This document shows positions 36,372 through 46,777 of a stretch of DNA of 64,000 bases, one piece after another; the first letter of the stretch is position 1, and each line of letters opens with the position of its first letter. A program made the position numbers and the translations under genes. Under the pieces are notes generated by a model. That model ran no database searches, was not told the DNA's origin, and worked only from the letters and a program-made list of their open reading frames with translations. The DNA lies in contig NZ_RKLO01000002.1 in NCBI RefSeq assembly GCF_004011825.1, positions 248,001 through 312,000 on the forward strand, in the 5' to 3' direction. Source of the stretch: Rhodococcus xishaensis (GTDB lineage Bacteria > Actinomycetota > Actinomycetes > Mycobacteriales > Mycobacteriaceae).

Positions 36372-37273
36372 CGTTCTCCGGGCGGGCCACCGATCTCGGC
36401 TACGCGGCCGGGTGGCGGATCGTGCGCGCGCTGCCGGAGAGACTGGCAGTCGCGGTCTTCGATGCCGGCGCGGATTTCGCCGCCCGACGGGGAGGCGGCC
36501 CGCAGCAGTTGCGCCGTAACCTTGCCCGCGTGCTCGGGGTCCCGCCGGGACAGGTACCCGACGACCTGATCCGTGATTCGCTTCGGTCGTACGCCCGCTA
36601 TTGGCGCGAGGCGTTCCGGTTGCCGTCGATGGACATGACGGCGACCAAGGCGACGGTCGACCCCTTCGTTTCAGGAACCGAGTACCTCGACAAGGCAATG
36701 GCCGACGGCAAGGGCGCCATCCTCGCGCTGCCGCACAGCGGGAACTGGGACATGGCCGGGGTGTGGTGCACGCAGACGTGGGGCGGGCTGTCCACGGTCG
36801 CGGAACGCTTGAAGCCGGAGTCGCTCTACCAAAGATTCGTCGCCTACCGCGAGAGCCTCGGCATGGAGATCTTTCCCCTCAGCGGTGGTGAGCAGCCACC
36901 GTTCGAGGCGCTGACGACGCGATTGCAGGAGAACAAGGTGGTGTGCCTGCTCGGCGAGCGGGATCTGGCGGCGAAGGGCGTGCCCGTGACGTTCTTCGGC
37001 GAACCCACTCGGATGCCGGCGGGACCTGCCAAGCTCGCGATCGACACCGGTGCGCCTCTACTGCCGGTGCACTGCTGGTTCACCGATGACGGCTGGGGCT
37101 TTTCGATCGACCCGCCTATCGACGTCTCGGGCGGACTGGCATCGGCGACTCAGGCACTCGCCGACCGTTTCGCCGCGAATATCGCCGCTCATCCCGCGGA
37201 CTGGCACATGCTCCAGCCGCTGTGGCTCGGCGATCTGTCCGAGGCCCGTCGCGCACGTTTGGAGTCACCATGA
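36368..37273 (+). CDS. patA: Phosphatidylinositol mannoside acyltransferase
   Basis: A 301-residue acyltransferase of the LpxL/HtrB-like family that acylates the mannose of PIM1/PIM2. The HX4D catalytic motif is H123-D128 in LPHSGNWD, followed by the EGR-like segment LLGERDLAAKG near 195. GTG start in a GTGA overlap with pgsA, and an ATGA overlap with pimA. Order pgsA-patA-pimA matches Rv2612c-Rv2610c. Confidence 0.93.
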   Translation: MTFSGRATDLGYAAGWRIVRALPERLAVAVFDAGADFAARRGGGPQQLRRNLARVLGVPPGQVPDDLIRDSLRSYARYWREAFRLPSMDMTATKATVDPFVSGTEYLDKAMADGKGAILALPHSGNWDMAGVWCTQTWGGLSTVAERLKPESLYQRFVAYRESLGMEIFPLSGGEQPPFEALTTRLQENKVVCLLGERDLAAKGVPVTFFGEPTRMPAGPAKLAIDTGAPLLPVHCWFTDDGWGFSIDPPIDVSGGLASATQALADRFAANIAAHPADWHMLQPLWLGDLSEARRARLESP

Positions 37274-38397
37274 GGATCGGCATGGTGTGCCCGTACTCCT
37301 TCGACGTGCCTGGCGGCGTCCAGGCGCACGTCGTCGAGCTTGCCGAGACCCTCATCGAACGGGGGCACAAGGTCAGCGTCCTCGCGCCGGCGTCGGACGG
37401 AACCGTGCTGCCGGATTTCGTGGTCTCGGCAGGCCGTGCCGTCGCGATCCCCTACAACGGGTCCGTCGCCCGGTTGACGTTCGGCCCGTTGGCGTACGCG
37501 CGTACCCGACGCTGGATTGCCGAGAACGACTTCGATGTCCTGCACATTCATGAGCCGAACGCGCCGAGCTTGTCGATGCTCGCGATGAAGATCGCGGAAG
37601 GCCCGATCGTCGCCACGTTCCACACGTCGACGACGAGGTCGTTGGTGCTCAGTACCTTTCAGGGTGTACTCCAGCCGTACCTCGAGAAGATCAGCGGGCG
37701 CATCGCCGTGTCGGCACTGGCGCGACGCTGGCAGGTCGAATCGCTCGGATCGGATGCCGTGGAGATCCCGAACGGTGTCGACGTCCCTGCTTTCGCGAAC
37801 GCAGCGCCGCTCGCCGGTTACCCGCGCCCGGGCAAGACCGTGTTGTTCCTCGGTCGGTACGACGAGCCCCGCAAGGGGATGGCGGTACTGCTCGGCGCGT
37901 TGCCTGCGCTCGTGGAGAAGTACCCCGATCTCGAGATCCTCGTGGTTGGCCGCGGCGACGAGGACAAGCTGCGGAGGGAAGCGGGGCAGTACGCAAGACA
38001 TCTGCGCTTGCTCGGGCAGGTGAGTGATGCCGAGAAGGCGTCGGCGCTGCGCAGCGTCGACGCGTACTGCGCCCCGAACCTCGGTGGCGAGAGCTTCGGA
38101 ATCGTGCTCGTCGAGGCGATGGCGGCGGGGGCACCCGTGGTCGCCAGCGAACTGGACGCCTTCCGGCGCGTCCTGCGGGACGGCACGGCGGGGTTGCTCG
38201 TGCCAGTCGGTGACTCGGCGGCTCTGGCGGCCGCGATCGACACGGTGCTAGGCGACGAGGACAGACGTCGCGCGCTGACGGATGTCGCGGGCGTTGTGGT
38301 GGGCGAGTACGACTGGCCGGTCGTGGCGGAACAGATCCTGCGGGTGTACGAGACCGTCACCGTCGGGTCTGCCGGTGTGCGAGAGGTAGGCGCGTGA
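37270..38397 (+). CDS. pimA: Phosphatidylinositol alpha-mannosyltransferase
   Basis: A 375-residue GT4 enzyme that moves mannose from GDP-mannose to PI at the inner face of the membrane, the first mannosylation of PIM, LM and LAM. It starts MRIGMVCPYSFDVPGGVQ, the usual GGVQ acceptor loop. The donor site EX7E is ESFGIVLVE near residue 275. The start overlaps patA (ATGA); a longer frame beginning at 37222 is not needed. Confidence 0.95.
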   Translation: MRIGMVCPYSFDVPGGVQAHVVELAETLIERGHKVSVLAPASDGTVLPDFVVSAGRAVAIPYNGSVARLTFGPLAYARTRRWIAENDFDVLHIHEPNAPSLSMLAMKIAEGPIVATFHTSTTRSLVLSTFQGVLQPYLEKISGRIAVSALARRWQVESLGSDAVEIPNGVDVPAFANAAPLAGYPRPGKTVLFLGRYDEPRKGMAVLLGALPALVEKYPDLEILVVGRGDEDKLRREAGQYARHLRLLGQVSDAEKASALRSVDAYCAPNLGGESFGIVLVEAMAAGAPVVASELDAFRRVLRDGTAGLLVPVGDSAALAAAIDTVLGDEDRRRALTDVAGVVVGEYDWPVVAEQILRVYETVTVGSAGVREVGA

Positions 38398-39410
38398 CCT
38401 TCTCCGCCTTGACGATTCTGATCGTCGCATTCATCGCCGCGGCGATCGCCGTGGCGGGCGCGTGGGCATACGCGAGCGCGAACCGACTCGACCGGCTGCA
38501 CGTCCGCTCCGATCTGTCGTGGCAGGCGCTCGATGCGGCCCTCGCGCGCAGGGCCGTCGTCGTGCGGGCGATCGGTTCGGCTGTGGCCTACGCGTCGATC
38601 GAAAGCAAGCGACTGACCGCGCTCGCCGACCAGGCCGAGCGGGCGGGCCGTGCGCAGCGCGAGGCGGCCGAGAATGCGCTGTCGGGGGCATTGGCGACCC
38701 TCGACAACACCAGTCTCCCGCCGCAGCTGGTCGCGGAGCTGGCGGACGCCGAGGCGCGTGTGCTGATCGCTCGGCGGTTCCACAACGACGCTGTGCGTGA
38801 CACCCTCGCCCTGCGCACCCGGCGTCCGGTCCGGTGGCTGCACCTGGGCGGAACCGCACCGCTGCCGACTTACTTCGAGATCCCCGAGCGGACTCAGCCG
38901 GCCGGGCTGGAACTCGACGAGGTTCGGACGTCGGCCCGGGTCGTGATGCTCGATCAGCACGGCCGGGTACTCCTGATGCGCGGACACGATCCCGACACAC
39001 CCGAGGCAGCGTTCTGGTTCACCGTCGGTGGTGCCGTCGAGACGGGAGAGACCCTCCGCGCTGCAGCGGTGCGCGAGATCCATGAGGAGACTGGCCGGGC
39101 GGTGCCTACCGAGGCGCTGCGGGGCCCGTTGTGGCGCCGGGTGGCAATCTTTCCGTTCGCGGGCGAGCTGATCCGGTCCGAGGAGTTGTTCTTCGCGGTG
39201 CGGACCGACGAGTTCGTACCGCAGCGTGGCGGTTTCACCGAGTTCGAGCAGCGCACGATCACCGAACATCGGTGGTGCACCGCGCCGGAGATCCGGGAGA
39301 TACAGCGGAAGGGTGAACCCGTGTACCCACAGGATCTGCCGGATCTGCTCGACGAGGCGAACCTGGCTGTCGTCCGCCACGAGGAGCCCGAGGTCCACGC
39401 GATCCGCTGA
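38394..39410 (+). CDS. LemA-like N-terminal region fused to a Nudix hydrolase domain
   Basis: The 338 residues have a membrane helix (about 5-27) and then NRLDRLHVRSDLSWQALDAALARR-type sequence, which resembles the helical core of LemA. The C-terminal ~160 residues are a Nudix domain with the box GxxxxxE...REIHEETG (about 207-229). Nudix enzymes cleave nucleoside diphosphates linked to another group. A counterpart (Rv2609c) follows pimA in M. tuberculosis. The GTGA overlap with pimA suggests a role with sugar nucleotides or PIM regulation, but this is inference. Confidence 0.83.
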   Translation: MTFSALTILIVAFIAAAIAVAGAWAYASANRLDRLHVRSDLSWQALDAALARRAVVVRAIGSAVAYASIESKRLTALADQAERAGRAQREAAENALSGALATLDNTSLPPQLVAELADAEARVLIARRFHNDAVRDTLALRTRRPVRWLHLGGTAPLPTYFEIPERTQPAGLELDEVRTSARVVMLDQHGRVLLMRGHDPDTPEAAFWFTVGGAVETGETLRAAAVREIHEETGRAVPTEALRGPLWRRVAIFPFAGELIRSEELFFAVRTDEFVPQRGGFTEFEQRTITEHRWCTAPEIREIQRKGEPVYPQDLPDLLDEANLAVVRHEEPEVHAIR

Positions 39411-39570
39411 TATGACCCGTGCCACAGCAGTCCGCTATCCCGGCACTGGATATCGGGGCCGCCGTCGCCGCGTCCTAGAATTGCCAATGCACCGAATCAC
39501 CAATGCACTGCGGGGCCGTGCGGAACCGTAGGCGCCAGACCATCAGCCGGCGAGAACCCAGGAGTTTGCT

Positions 39571-40473
39571 GTGAGCACCCCCGACACCACCCCCGTTACC
39601 GGCACTGCACGCGTGAAGCGGGGCATGGCCGAGATGCTCAAGGGCGGCGTCATCATGGATGTGGTCACCCCCGAGCAGGCGAAGATCGCCGAAGACGCCG
39701 GCGCTGTCGCGGTCATGGCGCTCGAGCGGGTCCCCGCCGATATCCGTGCCCAAGGTGGTGTCTCGCGCATGTCCGACCCGGACATGATCGACGGCATCAT
39801 CCGTGCCGTGTCCATCCCGGTCATGGCCAAGGCGCGCATCGGCCACTTCGTCGAAGCCCAGATCCTGCAGTCCCTCGGCGTGGACTACATCGACGAATCC
39901 GAGGTCCTCACGCCGGCCGACTACGAGAACCACATCGACAAGTTCGCCTTCACCGTCCCGTTCGTGTGCGGTGCCACCAACCTCGGTGAGGCCCTGCGCC
40001 GCATCAACGAGGGTGCTGCGATGATCCGCTCCAAGGGCGAGGCCGGCACCGGCGACGTCTCCAACGCCACCACCCACATGCGCAAGATCCGGCAGGAGAT
40101 CCGCCGCCTGACCTCCCTGCCGGAGGACGAACTCTACGTCGCGGCGAAGGAACTTCAGGCGCCCTACGACCTGGTCGTAGAGGTCGCCAAGGCCGGCAAG
40201 CTCCCGGTCACCCTGTTCACCGCCGGCGGTATCGCAACCCCCGCGGACGCGGCGATGATGATGCAACTCGGTGCCGAGGGCGTGTTCGTCGGCTCGGGCA
40301 TCTTCAAGTCCGGCAACCCCGCCGAGCGGGCCTCCGCGATCGTGAAGGCCACCACCTTCCACGATGACCCGGACGTACTCGCCAAGGTCTCCCGCGGCCT
40401 CGGTGAAGCCATGGTCGGCATCAACGTCGACGATCTCCCCGCTCCGCACCGGCTCGCCGAACGCGGCTGGTGA
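39571..40473 (+). CDS. pdxS: Pyridoxal 5'-phosphate synthase, PdxS subunit
   Basis: PdxS builds PLP from ribose 5-phosphate, glyceraldehyde 3-phosphate and ammonia supplied by PdxT. The 300-residue barrel has the two catalytic lysines K87 (MAKARIGH) and K155 (RSKGEAGTG), plus the phosphate motif near FVGSGIFKS. The GTG start has CCAGGAG upstream. tesB lies between it and pdxT, as in mycobacteria. Confidence 0.97.
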   Translation: MSTPDTTPVTGTARVKRGMAEMLKGGVIMDVVTPEQAKIAEDAGAVAVMALERVPADIRAQGGVSRMSDPDMIDGIIRAVSIPVMAKARIGHFVEAQILQSLGVDYIDESEVLTPADYENHIDKFAFTVPFVCGATNLGEALRRINEGAAMIRSKGEAGTGDVSNATTHMRKIRQEIRRLTSLPEDELYVAAKELQAPYDLVVEVAKAGKLPVTLFTAGGIATPADAAMMMQLGAEGVFVGSGIFKSGNPAERASAIVKATTFHDDPDVLAKVSRGLGEAMVGINVDDLPAPHRLAERGW

Positions 40474-40593
40474 CCTGAATCCGGTCGATTCCGAAACCCT
40501 GCGCAGGCGGTGAGGACCCGATGCGGTCCTCACCGCGGCCGTCTGCGCGCCGTTGCTAGCCTGAGCGAGCCCCCACGAAGAAGGAGTCTCGGC

Positions 40594-41415
40594 ATGGCGA
40601 AGATAGAGCAGATCCTGGAACTCGAACGGCTCGAGAAGGACATATTCCGGGGGATCGCCATCGAGACGATGCTGCCGCGTACCTTCGGCGGCCAGGTCGC
40701 CGGACAGGCGCTGGTATCGGCGGTGCGCACGGTCGAGGAGCACTTCTTCGTCCATTCGCTGCACGGGTACTTCCTTCGGCCGGGCAACCCCGTGAAGCCG
40801 ATCGTCTACTTGGTGGACCGGATCCGGGATGGTCGCTCGTTTTCGACACGACGCGTGACCGCCGTTCAGGACGGGCAGGCGATCTTCACGATGTCGGCGT
40901 CGTTCCATGTTCTCGACGAGGGCATCGCGCATGCGGACGTGATGCCGCCCGTGCCGGCGCCTGAGGACCTGCCCGATGCGTCGACGCTGCTCCCGGAGGC
41001 GATTTCCTGGGAGTATCGCGAGTGGGCGGACTGGGATCTGCGGTACGTTCCGGCCGACCGGATCGCCCGCAAACCGGGTGTCCCTGTGCAGCAGCAAGTC
41101 TGGTTCCGTTCGCGCGAGGCGCTTCCGGACGATCCGGTCTTCCACGTCTGCACTCTCGCGTACATGAGCGACATGACCCTGCTGGGGTCGGCCAGCACCA
41201 TCCACCCCGACACGGAGATCCAGAGCGCCTCGCTCGACCACGCCTTGTGGTTCATGCGTCCGTTCCGCGCTGACGACTGGCTGCTCTACGACCAGACCTC
41301 GCCGTCCGCGGGGTTCGGGCGCGCGCTGACGCAGGGGCGGATCTTCGATCGCAGCGGCAACCTCGTTGCGGCGGTGGTGCAGGAGGGGCTGACGCGCTTG
41401 TTGCGGCAGGACTGA
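40594..41415 (+). CDS. tesB: Acyl-CoA thioesterase II
   Basis: A 273-residue double-hotdog thioesterase that hydrolyses acyl-CoA. RTFGGQVAGQALVSA near residue 28 and HSLHGYFLRPG near 53 are the first hotdog; LDHALWFMRPFRADDWLLYDQ-type sequence and GRIFDRSGNLVAAVVQEGL contain the Asp-Thr/Ser-Gln catalytic set in the second. GAAGGAG nine bases before the ATG supports the start. Its position between pdxS and pdxT matches Rv2605c. Confidence 0.95.
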   Translation: MAKIEQILELERLEKDIFRGIAIETMLPRTFGGQVAGQALVSAVRTVEEHFFVHSLHGYFLRPGNPVKPIVYLVDRIRDGRSFSTRRVTAVQDGQAIFTMSASFHVLDEGIAHADVMPPVPAPEDLPDASTLLPEAISWEYREWADWDLRYVPADRIARKPGVPVQQQVWFRSREALPDDPVFHVCTLAYMSDMTLLGSASTIHPDTEIQSASLDHALWFMRPFRADDWLLYDQTSPSAGFGRALTQGRIFDRSGNLVAAVVQEGLTRLLRQD

Positions 41416-41543
41416 CCGCGCAGCCAGGTGCACGCTGGTCTCGTCGTCTGGAGGTTGTCCGCCGAACAGTGGGCGCCGGGACCGGAGGTGCTTGCTGATA
41501 ACGTTTTCGTGTCAAGGCGTCGAGCAGTTCAGGACTTTCATCA

Positions 41544-42149
41544 GTGGCAAACCAACCGACCATCGGCGTACTCGCATTACAGGGAGACGCTCGCGAGCAC
41601 CTCGCGGCGGTGGAATCCTGTGGGGCGCGAGGGATCGGCGTGCGGAGGGCGTCGGAACTCGAATCCGTGGATGGACTGGTGATTCCGGGCGGTGAGTCGA
41701 CGACGATGAGCCGTCTGCTGACCGTTTTCGATCTGCTCGAGCCGTTGCGTGCCCGGTTGAAGGCCGGGATGCCCGCGTACGGGTCGTGCGCGGGCATGAT
41801 CCTGCTCGCCAGCGAGATCCTCGACACGCGCCCGGACGCCGAGCACCTCAACGGTCTGGACATCACTGTGCGGCGCAATGCGTTCGGCCGGCAGGTGGAC
41901 TCGTTCGAGGCGGACCTCGACTTCGCCGGCATCGACGGCGACCCGGTGCGTGCGGTGTTCATCCGCGCGCCCTGGGTCGAGCATGCGGGAGCTGGCGTCG
42001 ATGTGCTCGCGCGGGTGCCGGAAGGTCCCGCCGCCGGGCACATCGTGGCCGTCCGGCAGGGCGATGTTCTCGCGACCTCGTTCCATCCCGAGGTCACCGG
42101 TGACCGTCGAGTTCACCGCCTCTTCGTGGACATGGTGCGGGGTAACTGA
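41544..42149 (+). CDS. pdxT: Pyridoxal 5'-phosphate synthase, glutaminase subunit PdxT
   Basis: The glutamine amidotransferase that feeds ammonia to PdxS. 201 residues; GGES at 49-52, nucleophile C82 in YGSCAGM, and the His-Glu pair in SFHPEVTGD near 178. GTG start with AGGA nine bases upstream. Ends 13 bases before the convergent esterase gene. Confidence 0.96.
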   Translation: MANQPTIGVLALQGDAREHLAAVESCGARGIGVRRASELESVDGLVIPGGESTTMSRLLTVFDLLEPLRARLKAGMPAYGSCAGMILLASEILDTRPDAEHLNGLDITVRRNAFGRQVDSFEADLDFAGIDGDPVRAVFIRAPWVEHAGAGVDVLARVPEGPAAGHIVAVRQGDVLATSFHPEVTGDRRVHRLFVDMVRGN

Positions 42150-42162
42150 CCACCCGCACCCG

Positions 42163-43146
42163 TCACCATCGGGCGTTCAATGCGTCGAGGATCTGCGGGC
42201 GGGACTTCCACAGCTCCTCGGACCAGTAGGCCCAGGAGTGTGTTCCAGCGTTGGTGAAGTCGTACGTCGCTGGGATGCCCAGCGAGTTCAGCCGTGCCTG
42301 GAACGCCTTGGTGTTCGCCAATGCGAGTGCCTCGAGGCTCATCGCAGTCGAGGTGTTGAACGATCCGACGAAGCCGACCGGGTTGTCGAACTCGCCCATG
42401 AGCCCGTTGCCGGACGAGATGTACAGCGAGATCCCGCGAAGCATTGGGGCGAAGACGAACGGATCGTTGCGAAGCCACGCACTGCTCCACGGCGGTCCCC
42501 ACATGGCGTCGACGTTGTATCCGCCGGCGTCCAGCATTGCGATACGAATCGCCTCTCGCATGCCGGGCGCGGAGATGTTGAGATACCCGGAGTAGGAGCC
42601 CGCGAACTTGAACTGATCCTTGTGGTATGCCGCGAGCGTCAGTGCAGCTGAGCCGCCCATCGACAGACCCACGACGGCGTTGTTGGACCGGGAGACGCCC
42701 CGGGTCGCAAGGTAGGCAGGCAGTTCCCGGGTGAGGAAGGTCTCCCACTTGTAGGTGACCTTCTGTCCATTGATGTTGCTCGGTGCGTACCAGTCCGTAT
42801 AGAAGCTGGACTGGCCACCGACCGGCATCACGAGTGTGATGTCGTCCTTGCGGAACTGCTCGAGCGCGTTCGTCTCGAACGACCACGCGTTGCGATCGTC
42901 GCGGGCACGCAGTCCGTCGAGCAGATACAGGGCACCGTTGCCGCCGCGGGCGGCCCACTGGATCTGCACCTTGATCGGTCCCATCGTCGAGTCGACGTAG
43001 ACCTCCTCGTAGCCGCCGGAGGGAACGGCACCGGCGGTCGAGGTACCGCTCACGACTGCGAGAGCGGGAAGCAAGAGAGTCGCCGCCGCGATCGCGATCA
43101 ATCGCTGCCTCAGACATCTGGTGAATCCCGGTCGCTGAATGCGCAT
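42163..43146 (-). CDS. Secreted Ag85-like mycolyltransferase / esterase
   Basis: A 327-residue alpha/beta hydrolase of the antigen 85 family with a signal peptide cleaved near AGA-VPSGG (residue 40). The nucleophile is S162 in VVGLSMGGSAA and the catalytic His is in GTHSWAYW near the C-terminus; GGQSSFYTDWY corresponds to the Ag85 trehalose-site region. Ag85 enzymes transfer mycolates between trehalose and arabinogalactan. The start at 43146 has GAAGG seven bases upstream and gives a proper signal peptide. It has no neighbour of related function. Confidence 0.9.
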   Translation of the reverse strand: MRIQRPGFTRCLRQRLIAIAAATLLLPALAVVSGTSTAGAVPSGGYEEVYVDSTMGPIKVQIQWAARGGNGALYLLDGLRARDDRNAWSFETNALEQFRKDDITLVMPVGGQSSFYTDWYAPSNINGQKVTYKWETFLTRELPAYLATRGVSRSNNAVVGLSMGGSAALTLAAYHKDQFKFAGSYSGYLNISAPGMREAIRIAMLDAGGYNVDAMWGPPWSSAWLRNDPFVFAPMLRGISLYISSGNGLMGEFDNPVGFVGSFNTSTAMSLEALALANTKAFQARLNSLGIPATYDFTNAGTHSWAYWSEELWKSRPQILDALNARW

Positions 43147-43444
43147 TCGCTCGCCTTCCCCCAAGAACGATCTCCGCGTCCGCATTGCTGCGCGCCCCCG
43201 CACGCAAGACGCCTATCCGCCGTACCCGAAGTCACACCAGGGCTGTTCCTGGAAGGCTGCATTGCGGCGGATCAGCTGTCCTCGAAACACCGCAACTTCA
43301 ACCAGATCGTGACCTACCCGAGGATACGGTGTACCCGGCGCCTGAAGGCGTGCAGGTAGCATCGAGCCTCCGACAATTGTGCAGTCGTTTGCCGTGGGTT
43401 TGTCGTATCTGCCCCCGGGATGCTGCAGGAAGGGGCTCCCACGA

Positions 43445-44197
43445 ATGAGCGGCCACTCCAAATGGGCCACCACCAAGCACAAGAAGGCCGCGATCGACGC
43501 CAAGCGCGGCAAGATGTTCGCAAAGCTGATCAAGAACATCGAGGTGGCGGCTCGCACGGGGGGCGGCGATCCGGCGGGCAATCCGACGCTGTTCGACGCC
43601 ATCCAGAAGGCCAAGAAGAGCTCGGTCCCCAACGACAACATCGAGCGGGCCCGAAAGCGTGGTGGCGGTGAGGAAGCCGGCGGCGCCGATTGGCAGACCA
43701 TCATGTACGAGGGCTACGGGCCAAACGGCGTGGCGGTCCTCATCGAGTGCCTCACCGACAACCGCAACCGCGCCGCCGGCGAGGTTCGGACCGCGATGAC
43801 CCGCAACGGTGGCAACATGGCCGATCCCGGTTCGGTCTCCTATCTGTTCACCCGCAAGGGCGTGGTGGTGCTCGAGAAGAACGGTCGCAGCGAGGACGAC
43901 CTCTTGGAAGTCGTGATCGAGGCCGGCGCCGAAGAGATCAATGATCTTGGCGAGTCCTTCGAGATCGTCTGCGAGGCCGGTGACCTGATCCCGGTTCGTA
44001 CCGCACTCGTCGAGGCCGGCATCGAGTACGAGTCGGCCGACCCGGACTTCCGGGCATCGGTCGAGGTGCCGGTGGATGTGGACGGCGCCCGTAAGGTGTT
44101 CAAGCTCGTGGACGCGCTCGAGGACTCCGACGACGTCCAGAACGTCTACACCAACGTCGACGTCTCGGACGAGGTCCTCTCCGAACTCGACGCCTAG
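43445..44197 (+). CDS. YebC/PmpR family protein (translation or transcription factor)
   Basis: A 250-residue protein of the YebC family with its standard start [14 protein letters not shown] and the blocks [26 protein letters not shown] and [10 protein letters not shown]. Family members have been described as DNA-binding regulators and, more recently, as factors aiding ribosomes at proline stretches. The gene stands just upstream of ruvCAB, a very common arrangement. No motif distinguishes the two roles. Confidence 0.93.
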   Translation: MSGHSKWATTKHKKAAIDAKRGKMFAKLIKNIEVAARTGGGDPAGNPTLFDAIQKAKKSSVPNDNIERARKRGGGEEAGGADWQTIMYEGYGPNGVAVLIECLTDNRNRAAGEVRTAMTRNGGNMADPGSVSYLFTRKGVVVLEKNGRSEDDLLEVVIEAGAEEINDLGESFEIVCEAGDLIPVRTALVEAGIEYESADPDFRASVEVPVDVDGARKVFKLVDALEDSDDVQNVYTNVDVSDEVLSELDA

Positions 44198-44256
44198 TCG
44201 CAGGCGGTGCACCAATTGCGTGTTGGTCGGCGATCATGCGCCCACCTCCGCTATGA

Positions 44257-44272
44257 TCGAACAGCTGTTCGG
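44257..44272 (+). promoter_or_regulatory. LexA (SOS) box upstream of ruvC
   Basis: TCGAACAGCTGTTCGG contains the perfect 14-base palindrome CGAACAGCTGTTCG and fits the actinobacterial SOS consensus TCGAAC-N4-GTTCGA at all but the last base. It overlaps by one base a -10-like TATGAT (44252-44257) and lies 22 bases before the ruvC start, so LexA should repress ruvCAB until DNA damage. Confidence 0.85.
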
Positions 44273-44294
44273 AGATAGTGCGAGAGGTGGGCGC

Positions 44295-44888
44295 GTGCGT
44301 GTTCTGGGTGTCGATCCCGGTCTTACGCGGTGCGGTTTCGGTGTCGTGGACGCTGGCCGGGGGCGCGACGTCAAGCCGGTCGCGGTCGACGTCGTGCGTA
44401 CCGCGGCGGACATGGAACTCGCCTCACGCCTCCTGCGGATCTCGGATGCGGTCGATGACTGGCTCGACCGGTACCGGCCGACCGTCGTCGCGGTCGAGCG
44501 GGTCTTCTCCCAGCACAATGTCCGGACAGCGATGGGTACCGCGCAGGCGGGCGGGGTCGTGGCGCTTGCAGCCGCCAAACGAGGGATTCGGGTGTGCTTC
44601 CACACGCCGAGCCAGGTCAAAGCCGCGGTAACAGGTAGTGGCGGCGCCGACAAGAAGCAAGTCACCGCGATGATCACCCGGATCCTGGGACTCGACGCGC
44701 CGCCCAAGCCCGCCGACGCGGCCGACGCACTCGCGCTTGCGGTCTGCCATTGTTGGCGTGCCCCGATGCTCGATCGGATCGCCGCCGCGGAGGCCGCCGC
44801 GGCCGAACAGAAGCGGCGTTACGAGATGCGGCTCGAGGGCACCACGGCGCAGCGCGGTGGCAGGTCGGCCGGAAAGGCAGGGAGATGA
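44295..44888 (+). CDS. ruvC: Crossover junction endodeoxyribonuclease RuvC
   Basis: RuvC cuts Holliday junctions. 197 residues; catalytic acids D7 in [11 protein letters not shown] in VVAVERVF near 68, and the last pair in [13 protein letters not shown] near 140. GTG at 44295 has GAGAGG seven bases upstream and starts the RNase H fold exactly. ATGA overlap with ruvA. Confidence 0.96.
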   Translation: MRVLGVDPGLTRCGFGVVDAGRGRDVKPVAVDVVRTAADMELASRLLRISDAVDDWLDRYRPTVVAVERVFSQHNVRTAMGTAQAGGVVALAAAKRGIRVCFHTPSQVKAAVTGSGGADKKQVTAMITRILGLDAPPKPADAADALALAVCHCWRAPMLDRIAAAEAAAAEQKRRYEMRLEGTTAQRGGRSAGKAGR

Positions 44889-45487
44889 TCGCTTCGGTAC
44901 GAGGTGAGGTTGTCGAGATCGGGTTGGACCACGCGGTGATCGAGGCCGCGGGCGTCGGGTACCGGCTCAACACCACTCCAACCACGCTGGCGACACTTCG
45001 CCGAGGGCAGGAGTCACGCCTGCTGACGTCGATGATCGTCCGCGAGGACTCGATGACGCTGTACGGCTTCGCCGACAACGAATCGCGGGAGTTGTTCGGC
45101 CTCCTGCAGACGGTCTCCGGTGTCGGTCCACGGCTCGCAATGGCGATCCTGGCGGTGCTCGAGCCGGAGGCACTGCGCAATGCGCTTGCCGAGGGCAACG
45201 TGACCGCACTCACCCGGGTGCCGGGCATCGGCAAGCGCGGTGCCGAGCGCATGGTCGTCGAACTCAGGGACAAGGTCGTCGCGGAGCCGGGTACGGGGGA
45301 CATGCCGGGTGTGGCGTCGGGTGCCTCGAGTGCGGTGCGCGGTCAGGTCGTCGAAGCGTTGACGGGGCTGGGCTTCCGGATCGATCAGGCCGAAAAGACC
45401 ACGGACACAGTCGTTGCAGCCGACCCGGATGCCGCGACGGCGACGGTGCTGCGATCCGCACTCGCGCTGCTGGGCAAGACACGATGA
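44885..45487 (+). CDS. ruvA: Holliday junction DNA helicase subunit RuvA
   Basis: RuvA binds four-way junctions and loads RuvB. 200 residues: OB fold at the N-terminus ([13 protein letters not shown]), two helix-hairpin-helix motifs ([16 protein letters not shown] near 80; [19 protein letters not shown] near 110), and the C-terminal RuvB-binding domain. Both ends overlap neighbours by ATGA. Confidence 0.97.
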   Translation: MIASVRGEVVEIGLDHAVIEAAGVGYRLNTTPTTLATLRRGQESRLLTSMIVREDSMTLYGFADNESRELFGLLQTVSGVGPRLAMAILAVLEPEALRNALAEGNVTALTRVPGIGKRGAERMVVELRDKVVAEPGTGDMPGVASGASSAVRGQVVEALTGLGFRIDQAEKTTDTVVAADPDAATATVLRSALALLGKTR

Positions 45488-46581
45488 ACTTCGATGCGGA
45501 GTCAGGGGACGAATCCGCCGTCACGGCCGACTTCGTTGCGTCGGACGGTGAGATCGAGGCGAGCCTGCGGCCCAAGGACCTGGACGACTTCATAGGTCAA
45601 CCGCGCGTGCTCGAGCAACTCCAATTGGTGCTGGCGGGCGCGAAGATGCGTGGCGGCACACCGGATCACATACTCCTGTCCGGCCCGCCCGGTCTCGGCA
45701 AGACGAGCATGGCGATGATCATCGCCGCCGAACTCGGGACCTCTCTGCGCCTGACCTCGGGTCCCGCCCTGGAACGGGCCGGCGACCTGGCCGCGATGCT
45801 GAGCAACCTGGTCGAGGGCGACGTGCTTTTCATCGACGAGATCCACCGGATAGCTCGGCCGGCCGAGGAGATGTTGTACCTCGCGATGGAGGACTTCCGC
45901 GTCGATGTCGTTGTCGGCAAGGGGCCGGGTGCAACGTCCATTCCGCTCGACATCGCGCCGTTCACTCTCGTCGGGGCGACGACTCGGTCGGGTGCTCTCA
46001 CAGGCCCGCTGCGCGACCGTTTCGGGTTCACCGCCCACATGGACTTCTACGAGCCGGAGGAGCTGCAGCGGATTCTGCTGCGCTCGGCGGGCATTCTCGG
46101 CGTCGATCTCGGTGAGGAGGCAGGCGCGGAGATCGCGGGTCGCTCGCGCGGCACGCCCCGCATTGCGAACCGGCTGTTGCGTCGCGTGCGGGACTATGCA
46201 GAGGTTCGCGCCGACGGCGTCGTCACCCGCGACATCGCGAAGGCCGCTCTCGCGGTGTACGACGTCGATCCGCTCGGACTGGATCGCCTCGACCGCGCCG
46301 TTCTGGGCGCCCTGGTCCGCAGCTTCGGTGGTGGTCCGGTCGGGGTGTCGACGCTCGCGGTCGCGGTCGGGGAAGAGTCGAGCACGGTGGAAGAGGTGTG
46401 CGAGCCGTTTCTGGTGCGGGCCGGAATGATCGCCCGCACTCCACGTGGCCGTGTCGCGACGGCGGCCGCGTGGGCCCAGTTGGGGCTGACCGCACCACCC
46501 GACGCCGCGATGGGAGGAATCGAAGTGCGCGCACGCGAACCGCAGTTGGATCTCTTCCCAGAGGAGCGGCCCGAGCCCTGA
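45484..46581 (+). CDS. ruvB: Holliday junction branch migration ATPase RuvB
   Basis: The AAA+ motor of branch migration. 365 residues; Walker [10 protein letters not shown] (67-75), Walker B LFIDEIHR near 117, sensor [18 protein letters not shown] near 165, and a winged-helix C-terminus. It completes the SOS-controlled ruvCAB operon. Confidence 0.97.
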   Translation: MNFDAESGDESAVTADFVASDGEIEASLRPKDLDDFIGQPRVLEQLQLVLAGAKMRGGTPDHILLSGPPGLGKTSMAMIIAAELGTSLRLTSGPALERAGDLAAMLSNLVEGDVLFIDEIHRIARPAEEMLYLAMEDFRVDVVVGKGPGATSIPLDIAPFTLVGATTRSGALTGPLRDRFGFTAHMDFYEPEELQRILLRSAGILGVDLGEEAGAEIAGRSRGTPRIANRLLRRVRDYAEVRADGVVTRDIAKAALAVYDVDPLGLDRLDRAVLGALVRSFGGGPVGVSTLAVAVGEESSTVEEVCEPFLVRAGMIARTPRGRVATAAAWAQLGLTAPPDAAMGGIEVRAREPQLDLFPEERPEP

Positions 46582-46777
46582 GACCCTGCCGCTGGACGGG
46601 CGCGTTCTCGCGGTGTTCGATATGAGGAATGTTCGATATCAGCGAAATCTGATCGTTGACTATTTTCCTTTCCAGCGGGTGCCAGGTGGCACACTGGGAG
46701 GAGCACGGTACCGCCCTGGCCCGTGCGCGTAGCCGTGTGTAACGCCCTATGTGACGAAATCGAGGACTGACTTCCAG

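Noticed and set aside
39411-39570. PdxR-type regulator or riboswitch upstream of pdxS
   Set aside because: The 160-base gap shows no gene, conserved leader or repeat; only a ribosome site before the GTG.
46615-46639. LexA box upstream of yajC
   Set aside because: The two TTCGATAT elements are direct, not inverted, repeats and do not form CGAAC-N4-GTTCG.
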